Assembly (NCBI RefSeq): GCF_011059145.1
Contig: NZ_JAALLT010000003.1
Location: forward strand, 496,001 to 560,000
DNA from: Halalkalibaculum roseum
GTDB lineage: Bacteria > Bacteroidota > Rhodothermia > Balneolales > Balneolaceae
Direction of reading: 5' to 3'
Length of the DNA: 64,000 bases
The notes beneath the pieces were generated by a model. It saw only the letters and a program-made list of their open reading frames with translations, had not been told where the DNA came from and did not search any database. This document shows positions 36,554 to 47,886 of this stretch, in pieces (the stretch's first letter is position 1; every line of letters starts with the position of its first letter). Both the position numbers and the translations under genes were made by a program.

Positions 36554-36658
36554 GGAGGTATTAGGTATAGGGTAGAAGGTATAAGGGAAAATAATTTCTG
36601 AAATTAGCTTAGCTTACGGTCTGTTCTTCCTTATACCTTATACCCTATACCTAATAAC
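36554..36658. repeat. Inverted heptamer arrays around a 35-base core
   Basis: Left arm: GGAGGTA, TTAGGTA, TAGGGTA, GAAGGTA, TAAGGGA from 36554. Right arm: TTCTTCC, TTATACC, TTATACC, CTATACC, TAATAAC from 36624. Each arm keeps a seven-base register and the arms are nearly perfect inverted copies, so transcripts could form a long stem. The core contains AATTTCTGAAATT. It lies between the co-directional panB and surE genes. Confidence 0.85.
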
Positions 36659-36664
36659 CCAAAA

Positions 36665-37498
36665 TCAACCACCGTACTGCTCGTCTTCGTTGGGGAAGTC
36701 ACCTTTCTTGATGTCGCTGATATAATGTTGTACAGCTTCAGTCATATCGGTATGCATATCGGCGTATCGTCGCAAGAAACGGGGATTGAACTCCTTATTT
36801 AAACCCAGCATATCGTGGGTAACCAGAACCTGTCCATCGCAATCCGCTCCGGCGCCAATGCCGATGGTGGGTATGGAGAGTTCAGCAGTTACTGCTGAGG
36901 CAAGTTTGGCAGGAATTTTTTCCAATACGATGGAAAAACAACCGGCCTCTTCAAGCTTTTTAGCATCTTCAATCAGTGCATCCGCCTCAGTTTCCTCGGT
37001 TGCCCTAACTTTGTAGGTACCAAACTTATAGATGCTTTGAGGGGTGAGTCCCAAATGACCCATGACAGGAATACCGGCCTCAACGATCTTTTTTACCGTA
37101 TTCACAATTGGCTTACCCCCTTCAACCTTAATACCGTGAACACCGGCTTCCTTCATCATTCTTCCCGCACTGATAAGGGCTTCCTTGGACGTAACCTGAT
37201 AGCTCATAAAAGGAAGGTCAGCTATTACCAGGGCACTGTCAACGCCTCGAACCACGCAGGATGCATGATAAATCATATGATCAAGTGTCATAGGCACTGT
37301 GGTATCATAACCTGCCATCACATTACTGGCTGAATCCCCCACCAGTATTACATCGATACCTGCTGCATCTATGATGCGGGCCATGGTATAATCATAGGCC
37401 GTCAGCATGCTGATCTTTTCACCGTTGCGCTTCATATCCACAACGGTCTGTGTTGTTACTTTGGCGGGCCGGTCGGATGATGATTTCTGTGTGCTCAT
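36665..37498 (-). CDS. panB: 3-methyl-2-oxobutanoate hydroxymethyltransferase
   Basis: This 277-residue TIM-barrel enzyme makes ketopantoate, the first pantothenate step. Landmarks are [51 protein letters not shown] and [14 protein letters not shown], all characteristic of the family. It overlaps fabZ by 4 bp (ATGA on the minus strand). The later CoA-pathway gene coaBC is at 17739. The protein has a short N-terminal extension ([14 protein letters not shown]). Confidence 0.95.
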   Translation of the reverse strand: MSTQKSSSDRPAKVTTQTVVDMKRNGEKISMLTAYDYTMARIIDAAGIDVILVGDSASNVMAGYDTTVPMTLDHMIYHASCVVRGVDSALVIADLPFMSYQVTSKEALISAGRMMKEAGVHGIKVEGGKPIVNTVKKIVEAGIPVMGHLGLTPQSIYKFGTYKVRATEETEADALIEDAKKLEEAGCFSIVLEKIPAKLASAVTAELSIPTIGIGAGADCDGQVLVTHDMLGLNKEFNPRFLRRYADMHTDMTEAVQHYISDIKKGDFPNEDEQYGG

Positions 37499-37941
37499 GC
37501 TTCCTCTCTGGATACGATTGCAGCGGAAGCCTCCAGTTCGCAGGCTACTTTCCCGTCAACAGTGGCTTTTCCCTCCATAGTGACGAAGTTCCTGCGCATA
37601 TTAACCAGCTGTACTTCCATCTTCAGTTGATCTCCGGGCACTACAGACTTGCGAAATTTGGCATTCTTGATCCCGGTAAATACCACCAGATTCTTTTCGG
37701 TATCCTCCACGTGTTTTTTCATCAGCATAATACAGGCACTTTGTGCCATTGCCTCGACCTGAAGCACCCCTGGCATCATAGGCGCCCCGGGAAAGTGACC
37801 GTTAAAAAACTCTTCATTGACGGTGACATTTTTTAGTGTGACGATCCGCTCCTCTTCCAGCTCCACTACTCGATCAACCAGCAAAAAAGGATAACGGTGC
37901 GGGATCAGTTTCTTAATCTCTTCAACTTCCATTACAGCCAT
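37495..37941 (-). CDS. fabZ: 3-hydroxyacyl-ACP dehydratase FabZ
   Basis: The 148-residue hot-dog dehydratase acts in fatty-acid elongation. [18 protein letters not shown] and the catalytic [21 protein letters not shown] segment (split by a loop, His and Glu in place) are diagnostic. In many Bacteroidota FabZ is fused to LpxC; here it is a free protein. It ends in overlap with panB. Confidence 0.93.
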   Translation of the reverse strand: MAVMEVEEIKKLIPHRYPFLLVDRVVELEEERIVTLKNVTVNEEFFNGHFPGAPMMPGVLQVEAMAQSACIMLMKKHVEDTEKNLVVFTGIKNAKFRKSVVPGDQLKMEVQLVNMRRNFVTMEGKATVDGKVACELEASAAIVSREEA

Positions 37942-37976
37942 ACGATTAAATATTTCTTATTACAGTTTCAAAAGTG

Positions 37977-38666
37977 TTAAGCCACCGTGCCTATGTAAAT
38001 ATATGCTATACCTCCGGTGAGTTTTTCAAGATCTGTATGAGAAAAACTTTCAGCCTGATCCATCAATGTAATGAATTTGTCACCCGCAGGAAATGCCGCA
38101 CTTGTTTTGGGAAGATAGGTATAAGCTTCCTTGTTACCGCTGATCCAACCGCCCACGGTCGGCATTATGTACTGGCTGTAAAGCTCATAAGGATACTTCA
38201 GCAGTCCCTTAGGCTGCCCGAACTCTAATACAATAACACTCCCACCGGGCCTGACAACCCGTGCCATCTCTTTAAGAGCAACGACAGGGTCATCAACATT
38301 ACGAATGCCGAAAGCTATACTGGCGATATCGAAGCGATCATCTTCATAGGGTAAATTCATGGCATCCGCTACCTCGAAATCCACATCCAGGTCATTTTCC
38401 CTGGCTTTATCCGGGGCATGTTCTATCATTTCCTTGCAGAAATCAGTACCCAGCACGTAGCCCTCACTACCTACTTTTTCCTTAAACTCGATTGCCAGGT
38501 CACCGGTGCCAGTGGCACAATCCAATACCTTATCCCCCTTTTTTGCCCCGCTCAACTGAACGGTTCGGGCTCGCCATGCATGATGCACCCCAAATGAGAG
38601 GATGGAATTGACCCTGTCATAGTCGTCTGCTATATCAGCAAACATATTTCGAACTTTTTCACTCAT
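37977..38666 (-). CDS. menG: Demethylmenaquinone methyltransferase
   Basis: The 229-residue SAM methyltransferase has the UbiE/MenG signatures YDRVNSILSFGVHHAWR near the N-terminus, VLDCATGTGDLAI (motif I) and GIRNVDDPVVALKEMARVVRPGG. The organism carries succinate:menaquinone-type SdhC and alternative complex III, so menaquinone is the probable product. It is separated from fabZ by 35 bases and may be co-transcribed. A degenerate inverted heptamer region lies upstream. Confidence 0.93.
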   Translation of the reverse strand: MSEKVRNMFADIADDYDRVNSILSFGVHHAWRARTVQLSGAKKGDKVLDCATGTGDLAIEFKEKVGSEGYVLGTDFCKEMIEHAPDKARENDLDVDFEVADAMNLPYEDDRFDIASIAFGIRNVDDPVVALKEMARVVRPGGSVIVLEFGQPKGLLKYPYELYSQYIMPTVGGWISGNKEAYTYLPKTSAAFPAGDKFITLMDQAESFSHTDLEKLTGGIAYIYIGTVA

Positions 38667-38701
38667 CAGTGTAGCAATTAATTTTTATTTTCTTGTTTTC
38701 C

Positions 38702-38815
38702 TGTTGGGAGGTTTTGGGTTTAAGGCAGAAATTACCAAAAGATCTAATTGAGTAAGTAGAGATCAAGTTTAATCCAATCTCAAAACTCAACCTTCCAACC
38801 TCTAACCTTCCTCAT
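38702..38815. repeat. Degenerate inverted heptamer region
   Basis: GTTGGGAGGTTTTGGG from 38703 is roughly inverted against the right part from 38781 (CTCAAAA, CTCAACC, then CAACCTT, CCAACCT, CTAACCT). The right arm runs into the last codons of the phosphatase gene, whose C-terminal residues are thus encoded by the repeat. The register is less exact than in other arrays. Confidence 0.6.
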
Positions 38816-39440
38816 CCATAATTCCTTCCAGGTGATCTGTTTTATGAAGGTAACCCATTTCTAAGCTGTTATCGTTCTTCAGGAAGTGATATAGGGCCCC
38901 ATTGCTGTGTTCTATCCGGTGCATATCGGAAAGCGGATAACCCAGCCAGTGAGAAAGCACGATACGAATCAAACGTCCATGTAATACAAACAACAGGGTA
39001 GAACCGGAGTGGTTGTTTAGAATATTGTTCATACGTGAATTTACCCGCTCCAGCACCATAACAGGGCTCTCTCCTCCCCCGTCAATGGCATAGTCGGTAT
39101 TTCCGTTCTGCCAGGTGCGATGTACTTCGTTGAGTTCTTGTTCAATATCTTTTGATGCTCTGCCTTCAAATTTTCCGAAATTCATTTCATCCAGTTCGGG
39201 ATATGAGTGATATTTCATACGGAAGGTCCAGGCAACAATCTCTGCCGTTTCCATCGAGCGCACCAGACTACTGCTGAAAATGTGATCTATGGATTTATCC
39301 TTCAGTTCATCGGAAATCGCCCGGGCCTGCAGTCTTCCCGTCTTATTTAGAGGAGCATCAATCCCCCTGCCCTGCATTTTACCTTCGCGGTTATACTTCG
39401 TTTCCCCATGCCGTGCAATGTAGATATCAGTTGTGCTCAA
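38802..39440 (-). CDS. Histidine phosphatase family protein
   Basis: This 212-residue enzyme begins with the RHG phospho-acceptor motif IARHGETKYNREGKMQG. A second His lies in VLHGRLIRIVLSHWLG. It belongs to the phosphoglycerate-mutase-like superfamily, whose members include cofactor-dependent mutases and broad phosphatases. Small size and no mutase-specific insertions favour a phosphatase. It overlaps no gene but follows the 39442 gene at one base, so they are co-expressed. Confidence 0.88.
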   Translation of the reverse strand: MSTTDIYIARHGETKYNREGKMQGRGIDAPLNKTGRLQARAISDELKDKSIDHIFSSSLVRSMETAEIVAWTFRMKYHSYPELDEMNFGKFEGRASKDIEQELNEVHRTWQNGNTDYAIDGGGESPVMVLERVNSRMNNILNNHSGSTLLFVLHGRLIRIVLSHWLGYPLSDMHRIEHSNGALYHFLKNDNSLEMGYLHKTDHLEGIMDEEG

Positions 39441-39441
39441 C

Positions 39442-40074
39442 TTACTTGCGTTTATTTTTAATTTTCATTGCGGCATCAGCTAATTCTTCTTCCATATTCT
39501 GTACTTCTTGCGGGGCTAGATTCTCACTCATAGCATACCTTACGATTAACATCTTCAGCATTCTATCGTTCAAAGTTACCTCTTTATTGGACGTCAGCTT
39601 TTCCCAAAGTTTATTGAGCAGGCTGAGGCGAAGGATAAAAAAGAATGTTATTCCAATACCCAATGCCAGGTATTGACCCCACATTCCAAGCAGGCTCAGA
39701 ACCACCAGTGCAATTATCATTTGATAGCCATCGCCATTCATGATTGAAAACACCTTGCCTAACCACCGGTTTGCCAGCGCACTTTTATAATTGTACCACA
39801 GCCAGTGAAAAGCGAGTGTCGCAATTGCAGCCACCCAGGGATTCAGGTAAAGTATCATCCCAAGCAAGAGGGTGAGAGACAGGCTGTCTGAACTGCGAAC
39901 CCATGCTCTTGCTTCTTTAATCAAGTCATGAAGCGATACCTCGTCGAGCAAACCGGGTACATACTCCTCGATCAGATCCGAGGTGATATGAAACCACTCC
40001 CCCGAACGGGTTACAATACCCATCTTGGTCTCCATAAATAACTGGTCTGTTCCTCTGGCCTCGTGTTTTACCAT
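39442..40074 (-). CDS. Membrane protein of unknown function
   Basis: The 210-residue protein has four probable helices (about 66-88, with LTLLLGMILYLNPWVAAIA; 80-95; 117-134; 135-152) between cytosolic ends. The C-terminal tail (NMEEELADAAMKIKNKRK) is charged and helical. I do not recognise a family. One base separates it from the phosphatase gene. Confidence 0.65.
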   Translation of the reverse strand: MVKHEARGTDQLFMETKMGIVTRSGEWFHITSDLIEEYVPGLLDEVSLHDLIKEARAWVRSSDSLSLTLLLGMILYLNPWVAAIATLAFHWLWYNYKSALANRWLGKVFSIMNGDGYQMIIALVVLSLLGMWGQYLALGIGITFFFILRLSLLNKLWEKLTSNKEVTLNDRMLKMLIVRYAMSENLAPQEVQNMEEELADAAMKIKNKRK

Positions 40075-40119
40075 AAAGCCTAAAATATCTTTCTTTTGGG
40101 AAAAGTGAAAAAGGTTACC

Positions 40120-40206
40120 GAATGCTGGATGCTGGATGCTGGATGCTGGATGCTGATAAACTGATCAATATATTTTCAAACATCCAACATCCATCTTCCG
40201 ACCTCT
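40120..40206. repeat. Inverted heptamer array (GGATGCT family)
   Basis: GAATGCT then four GGATGCT units (40120-40154) form the left arm. AACATCC twice, ATCTTCC and GACCTCT (40179-40206) form the right arm; the two can pair as a hairpin around a loop of about 24 bases. It sits between two co-directional minus-strand genes and ends five bases before the comF stop. Confidence 0.85.
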
Positions 40207-40210
40207 ATTT

Positions 40211-40936
40211 TCAAGCTTGCGCGACCGTCGCAATTGCAATCTCCCGGCTGCCTGATTCTTTCAGGACGGAAGCCAGTTCAAAGCTGGTAGAACCGGTCGT
40301 GAACACGTCATCTATTATAATTATAATTTTGCCCTCAACAGCTTCCGGGCGACGAACACGAAATGCTCCCTGCATGTTTGCAACCCTTTTCTTCAGGCTG
40401 AAACCCGTCTGACTTCGGGTATTTTTTCTTCTCACCACATCCTTCAGGTTGCAAATAGGAATTCCAATAACAGATTGAATACCCTTTGTAATGTAGTAGG
40501 CCTGGTTGAATCCTCGTTTTCTAAATTTAAGGTAATGCAAAGGGACGGGAAGCAGCACTTTTTCTTCAGTTCTATTAAATAGCTCCCGGATCAGTGGGTG
40601 TCGGTGCATGCTTTCGCCGAGATTCGCACCCAGTTCTATACCAATACCCGTCAGTCTTTCATACTTCAGGTAATGCATCAGGTCCTGCAGGAGACCTCCT
40701 TTATCAAAATTCCAAAGCGCATGCTGAACCGTAACCGCGTCCGGCAGAATAACCCCGCTGCTGCAGCGTCTGTAATCCGGATTCGCCGCTTCGAAACGGT
40801 CCTGCCTGCAAAAAGAGCAGATTTGACGCTCTTCTTCGGTTGTCTCCAACCCGCAACAAAGGCATACTCTAGGAAAAGCAATGGAAGAAAGACCTGAGAA
40901 GAATACTTTGCTGTTATGGATGAGTTTTTTCATCAT
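40211..40936 (-). CDS. comF: ComF family phosphoribosyltransferase-like protein
   Basis: The 241-residue protein has an N-terminal zinc-ribbon-like part (CLCCGLETTEEERQICSFC) and a type I PRTase signature IIIIDDVFTTGSTSFELA near the C-terminus. The middle contains LLPVPLHYLKFRKRGFNQAYYI, conserved in the ComF/GntX family. Members act in DNA uptake or DNA processing; which one here is unknown. The gene is monocistronic. Confidence 0.92.
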   Translation of the reverse strand: MMKKLIHNSKVFFSGLSSIAFPRVCLCCGLETTEEERQICSFCRQDRFEAANPDYRRCSSGVILPDAVTVQHALWNFDKGGLLQDLMHYLKYERLTGIGIELGANLGESMHRHPLIRELFNRTEEKVLLPVPLHYLKFRKRGFNQAYYITKGIQSVIGIPICNLKDVVRRKNTRSQTGFSLKKRVANMQGAFRVRRPEAVEGKIIIIIDDVFTTGSTSFELASVLKESGSREIAIATVAQA

Positions 40937-41132
40937 AGAACCGGTATTTAACAGTATGACCTCCGAAGAGATCCATCCTTACAACAGCTTGTACAAAAAA
41001 TTTTTCACCTCAATGATATTTGATTAGATTAGCACCATTGCAGAACGCATTTGACAAGCAGTAGAGCAAATTCATTTTTATTATCTTTCAAACGCTATTT
41101 TGATTATCTCATAACCAATCACATTTGCTTTT

Positions 41133-44233
<3,101 letters not shown>

Positions 44234-44260
44234 AAATAGGGTAATCGTCGAAAATAAACG

Positions 44261-44268
44261 TATCTTTG
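44261..44268 (+). promoter_or_regulatory. Candidate -7 element upstream of the HD hydrolase
   Basis: TATCTTTG matches the Bacteroidota -7 consensus exactly. The -33 position 19 bases upstream is not TTTG, so the call is weak. It would give a leader of about 170 bases before the 44443 start. Confidence 0.35.
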
Positions 44269-44442
44269 CAATATATACTGCTCAAAAAGGTTAAAGTGAT
44301 CGCAAGTTACTTCAATAGTATTTATTTGGTAAAACCAATGTACGTTGGTATCATTTCCTAACTTCAAAGCGTTAGATATTGAAAACTATTGGTGAATCCG
44401 TTCTCAGGTTCCTGAAAGGCATTTGAGAAGAGTATCAAAATC

Positions 44443-46884
44443 ATGAGTATTCTTGAAAAATTGGGCTTGGCCCGTAAAAAGAACCCCGGCGCACCTATCA
44501 TCGGGGAGAAGAAAAAAAAGCAAGAAGAGTCATCTACGCTGCAGCAGAACATATATATAAGAATTGCCATCATATTCGGCTTCTTTCTGCTTCTTGTGTT
44601 TTCCGTTCCTCAGGCTTCGTTTAAAGAACCCAGTAACTACGAACTGAAAGAGCCCTGGCGAGCCGATGATCTCACTGCTCCATTCAACTTCCCCATTCAG
44701 AAGACTAAGGAACAGATTGAAAGTGAGAAAGATGCGATTCGAAACTCCATACCGCCCATATTTCATGAAGAACCGAATGCCGATATCAGTATTAAGACCC
44801 GTATAGACTCACTTTTCAGCAACCTTCAATCGGTGATGAGAGTATATGAAGAGTGGCAGCTTTCTGAGCAATCAAATGGCAATCCGACACAGGACAGCCT
44901 TGAATTTATTCAGGCTAAAAGGACTTCGGACCTGAATCTCTCGGAATCATCCTGGCAGGCACTTCAGGAGAACTACAGGCTTACAGAAATTGAGAATAGT
45001 ACCGTAGCAACAAAAACGGCTCCGGGCAATCGGTTTATAGCAGATAATCTCAAAGGATCCATTACAAATATCTCATCCGAACTCCTTGACGATGGAATCA
45101 TTGATAGGAATAAGCAAGAGCTTTCCTATGATCAGATTACGGTTAGAAATCTCAGAGACCGAACCGAACGCACTCAAAATTTGGCCAACGTACGCGATAT
45201 GCAGCAAGCCCGTGATTATGCTACATACCAGCTTACACAGCGATACCGGGAAAATATCGCCGGTGCCGGTTTTGAGATCTTCAATCAGGTTATTGAACCA
45301 AATCTGACTTATAGTGCAAATGATACCGAGTCAAGAATTCAGGAGGCCATTTCCGATATCTCCAAAACAAAAGGTATCGTCGCCCAGGGTCAGGTCATTA
45401 TCAGAAGAGGCGACATTGTCACGCAGGAGAAATTGAATATGCTGAAAAGTCTGGCCGAGGCCAGGTCTCAAAATGCCAGTGATCTTGAACGCTGGCTTCG
45501 TTATGGTGGAGATGTCTTGGCAATTATTGCCATACTCAGCATTTTCTTCTTCTATCTCTACCTCTACCGAAAGTCTATTTTTGAGGATAATGCGATGTTG
45601 CTGCTGGTGATCATTGCCATGAGTCTGATTTGTGTAGGCAGTGCCGTTGTTTACGAGCTCGAAAATATTTCGCCCTATATCGTACCGGTAGCGATCACCC
45701 CGATTATTCTTACCATTATATTTGACTCGCGGGTAGGACTACTGTCTACTTTCACCCTTGCCCTGCTCACCGGTCTCATAAACGGCAATAACTACGAATA
45801 TGTCGTTGCCACCACTGTTGCATGTAGCCTGGGTCTTTTCTCAGTACGGGATATCAAAAAGCGCTCGCAATTTTTCTTTACTACCCCGGGTATTGTTTTT
45901 GCCTGTTACGCACTGGTCATTCTCAGCTTCAATATGACTGCCTACCAGGCCGGTGAGGAATTGCTAAGCGATCTCTTTTATGTGGCTATCAACGCCATCT
46001 TTATACTGTTCACCTATCCCCTCATTCTACTTTTTGAGAAGTCATTTAATGTCACTACCGACTTCACCCTGATTGAGTTAAGTGATAATAATCTGCCTCT
46101 TCTAAAACAGCTGATGAATCGTGCACCGGGTACATTTCATCATAGCCTGCAGGTAGCGAACATGGCAGAAGCTGCAGCAAGTGCCATCGGGGCAAACGGA
46201 CTGCTGGCAAGGGTTGGAGCATTGTACCATGATGTAGGCAAAATGGAGAAACCGGGTTATTTTACGGAGAACCAGACCGGATCCAACGAACATGAGAAGC
46301 TAAAGCCGCGAATGAGTGCCCTGGTAATCAAGGCCCATGTAAGCAATGGAGTTAAGATGGCCAAGGAGCACGGACTGCCGGAAGTGATTATTGATTTTGT
46401 AAAAACACATCACGGTACCTCACTTATTAAATATTTTTTCGTCAAGGCAAAAGAAAATGCTGATGAGGAAAAAGATGAGATCCAGGAAGAAGATTTCAGA
46501 TATGACGGTCCTCTGCCCAGAACCAAGGAGACCGGCATCCTGCTCCTGGCCGACGGCGTAGAAGCTGCTTCCCGCGCCATGAAAGATCCTAACTACCAAA
46601 AGCTGGAAAACCTCATAAACAAGATGGTTGACAACAGGGTATACGAAGGCCAGCTCAGTAAAACCCCACTCACTTTCCAGGATTTGCGGGTCATAAAGGA
46701 GACATTCCTAAATATTTTGGTTGGAATCTATCACAGCCGCGTAGAGTATCCTGACAAAGATCAAGGTCAGAACGGCAAAGAGAAAAAAGAAGAGACGGCC
46801 CAGGATTCGAATAAAAATTTCGAGGTTAAAAAAGAAGACTCTACCGAAGGACCGCCAACAGTGGATGAGTATCAAAACACCTAG
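44443..46884 (+). CDS. pgpH: 7TM-HD domain phosphohydrolase (PgpH-type c-di-AMP phosphodiesterase)
   Basis: The 813-residue membrane enzyme has one N-terminal helix (about 39-58), a long extracytoplasmic domain (60-355), six further helices (360-540) and a C-terminal HD domain with FHHSLQVANMAEAAAS and GALYHDVGKME. The domain order equals the 7TMR-HD family, whose Listeria member PgpH hydrolyses c-di-AMP. The substrate is inferred from the family. The C-terminal tail is acidic and low complexity. It precedes the xerD gene by 14 bases. Confidence 0.9.
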   Translation: MSILEKLGLARKKNPGAPIIGEKKKKQEESSTLQQNIYIRIAIIFGFFLLLVFSVPQASFKEPSNYELKEPWRADDLTAPFNFPIQKTKEQIESEKDAIRNSIPPIFHEEPNADISIKTRIDSLFSNLQSVMRVYEEWQLSEQSNGNPTQDSLEFIQAKRTSDLNLSESSWQALQENYRLTEIENSTVATKTAPGNRFIADNLKGSITNISSELLDDGIIDRNKQELSYDQITVRNLRDRTERTQNLANVRDMQQARDYATYQLTQRYRENIAGAGFEIFNQVIEPNLTYSANDTESRIQEAISDISKTKGIVAQGQVIIRRGDIVTQEKLNMLKSLAEARSQNASDLERWLRYGGDVLAIIAILSIFFFYLYLYRKSIFEDNAMLLLVIIAMSLICVGSAVVYELENISPYIVPVAITPIILTIIFDSRVGLLSTFTLALLTGLINGNNYEYVVATTVACSLGLFSVRDIKKRSQFFFTTPGIVFACYALVILSFNMTAYQAGEELLSDLFYVAINAIFILFTYPLILLFEKSFNVTTDFTLIELSDNNLPLLKQLMNRAPGTFHHSLQVANMAEAAASAIGANGLLARVGALYHDVGKMEKPGYFTENQTGSNEHEKLKPRMSALVIKAHVSNGVKMAKEHGLPEVIIDFVKTHHGTSLIKYFFVKAKENADEEKDEIQEEDFRYDGPLPRTKETGILLLADGVEAASRAMKDPNYQKLENLINKMVDNRVYEGQLSKTPLTFQDLRVIKETFLNILVGIYHSRVEYPDKDQGQNGKEKKEETAQDSNKNFEVKKEDSTEGPPTVDEYQNT

Positions 46885-46897
46885 TACACCATAATCA

Positions 46898-47806
46898 ATG
46901 CATTTTGAGCAGGAACTAAAACGTTATCTTCAGTTTGTCAAACTTGAAAAAGGTCTCTCTCAAAACTCCATCGTTTCTTACAAAAATGACCTGCGCCGCT
47001 ACCTGAAATTTCTTGCCCGCGATTTGCAGCTTAAAGATCTGGGTGGTGTCACACTGCAACATATAGAACAGTATCTGGAAGAATTGAGTGAAATGGATCT
47101 TTCAGTCAGCTCGGTTGCACGTAATATTTCCAGTATTCGCAGCTTTCATGAATTTGCCGTTGTTGAAAAACTGGCCGAAGCAAACCCGGCCGAGCTCATT
47201 GAACTCCCAAAGAAAGCACAGAAGCTTCCCGAAGTGCTAAATCCTACTGAAGTTTCTGCCATCCTGGATATCCCCAACCGGGAGACCGATGCCGGCATAC
47301 GTAATGCTGCCATACTCGAAACGCTCTATGCTACCGGCATGCGCGTCAGCGAACTGGTGAATCTGGAGCTGGATAACCTGATCTTTGAGATTGGCTTTAT
47401 CCGAGTAATCGGTAAAGGAAACAAGGAGAGGCTGGTTCCTGTGGGTGAACTGGCTCAGTCGGCACTCGAACACTACATTGAAGTGGTTCGCCCAAAATTC
47501 CAAAGTGACAAAAATCCCCAGAAAGCCAAGAATAAAATCTTTCTCAGCCAACGGGGAAATCCCCTGTCACGTATGAGCATCTGGAACATCGTAAATGATG
47601 CCGCAGAGCGCGCCGGTATTGAGAAAAATGTATATCCCCACATTTTCAGGCACTCCTTTGCCACTCACCTGTTGGAAGGCGGCGCTGACCTGCGGGCGGT
47701 ACAGGAGATGCTCGGTCACTCTTCCATTATTACCACGGAAATCTATACGCACGTTGACCGATCGCTGCTGCATCAGGTCCATAAAGAATTTCATCCCCGA
47801 GCCTGA
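46898..47806 (+). CDS. xerD: Site-specific tyrosine recombinase XerC/XerD
   Basis: The 302-residue recombinase has a SAM-like N-terminal core-binding domain (1-90) and the catalytic domain with Arg149 (ATGMRVSEL), Lys173 region (GKGNKER), His248 and Arg251 (HIFRHSF), His274 (LGHSS) and nucleophile Tyr283 (EIYTHV). The size fits chromosome-dimer-resolving Xer proteins rather than phage integrases. A housekeeping context supports this. XerD versus XerC cannot be settled; many Bacteroidota have both. Confidence 0.9.
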   Translation: MHFEQELKRYLQFVKLEKGLSQNSIVSYKNDLRRYLKFLARDLQLKDLGGVTLQHIEQYLEELSEMDLSVSSVARNISSIRSFHEFAVVEKLAEANPAELIELPKKAQKLPEVLNPTEVSAILDIPNRETDAGIRNAAILETLYATGMRVSELVNLELDNLIFEIGFIRVIGKGNKERLVPVGELAQSALEHYIEVVRPKFQSDKNPQKAKNKIFLSQRGNPLSRMSIWNIVNDAAERAGIEKNVYPHIFRHSFATHLLEGGADLRAVQEMLGHSSIITTEIYTHVDRSLLHQVHKEFHPRA

Positions 47807-47886
47807 TCCAAATTAGAAAATGCAGAAGGATACAACATTTCATATAATTGACTGAATTTTCTCAGTACATATAATCAACAATCAGC

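Noticed and set aside
46898-47806. Tyrosine recombinase as an integrase of a genomic island
   Set aside because: Its size and sequence fit housekeeping Xer proteins, and no tRNA, att repeat or phage gene lies nearby.
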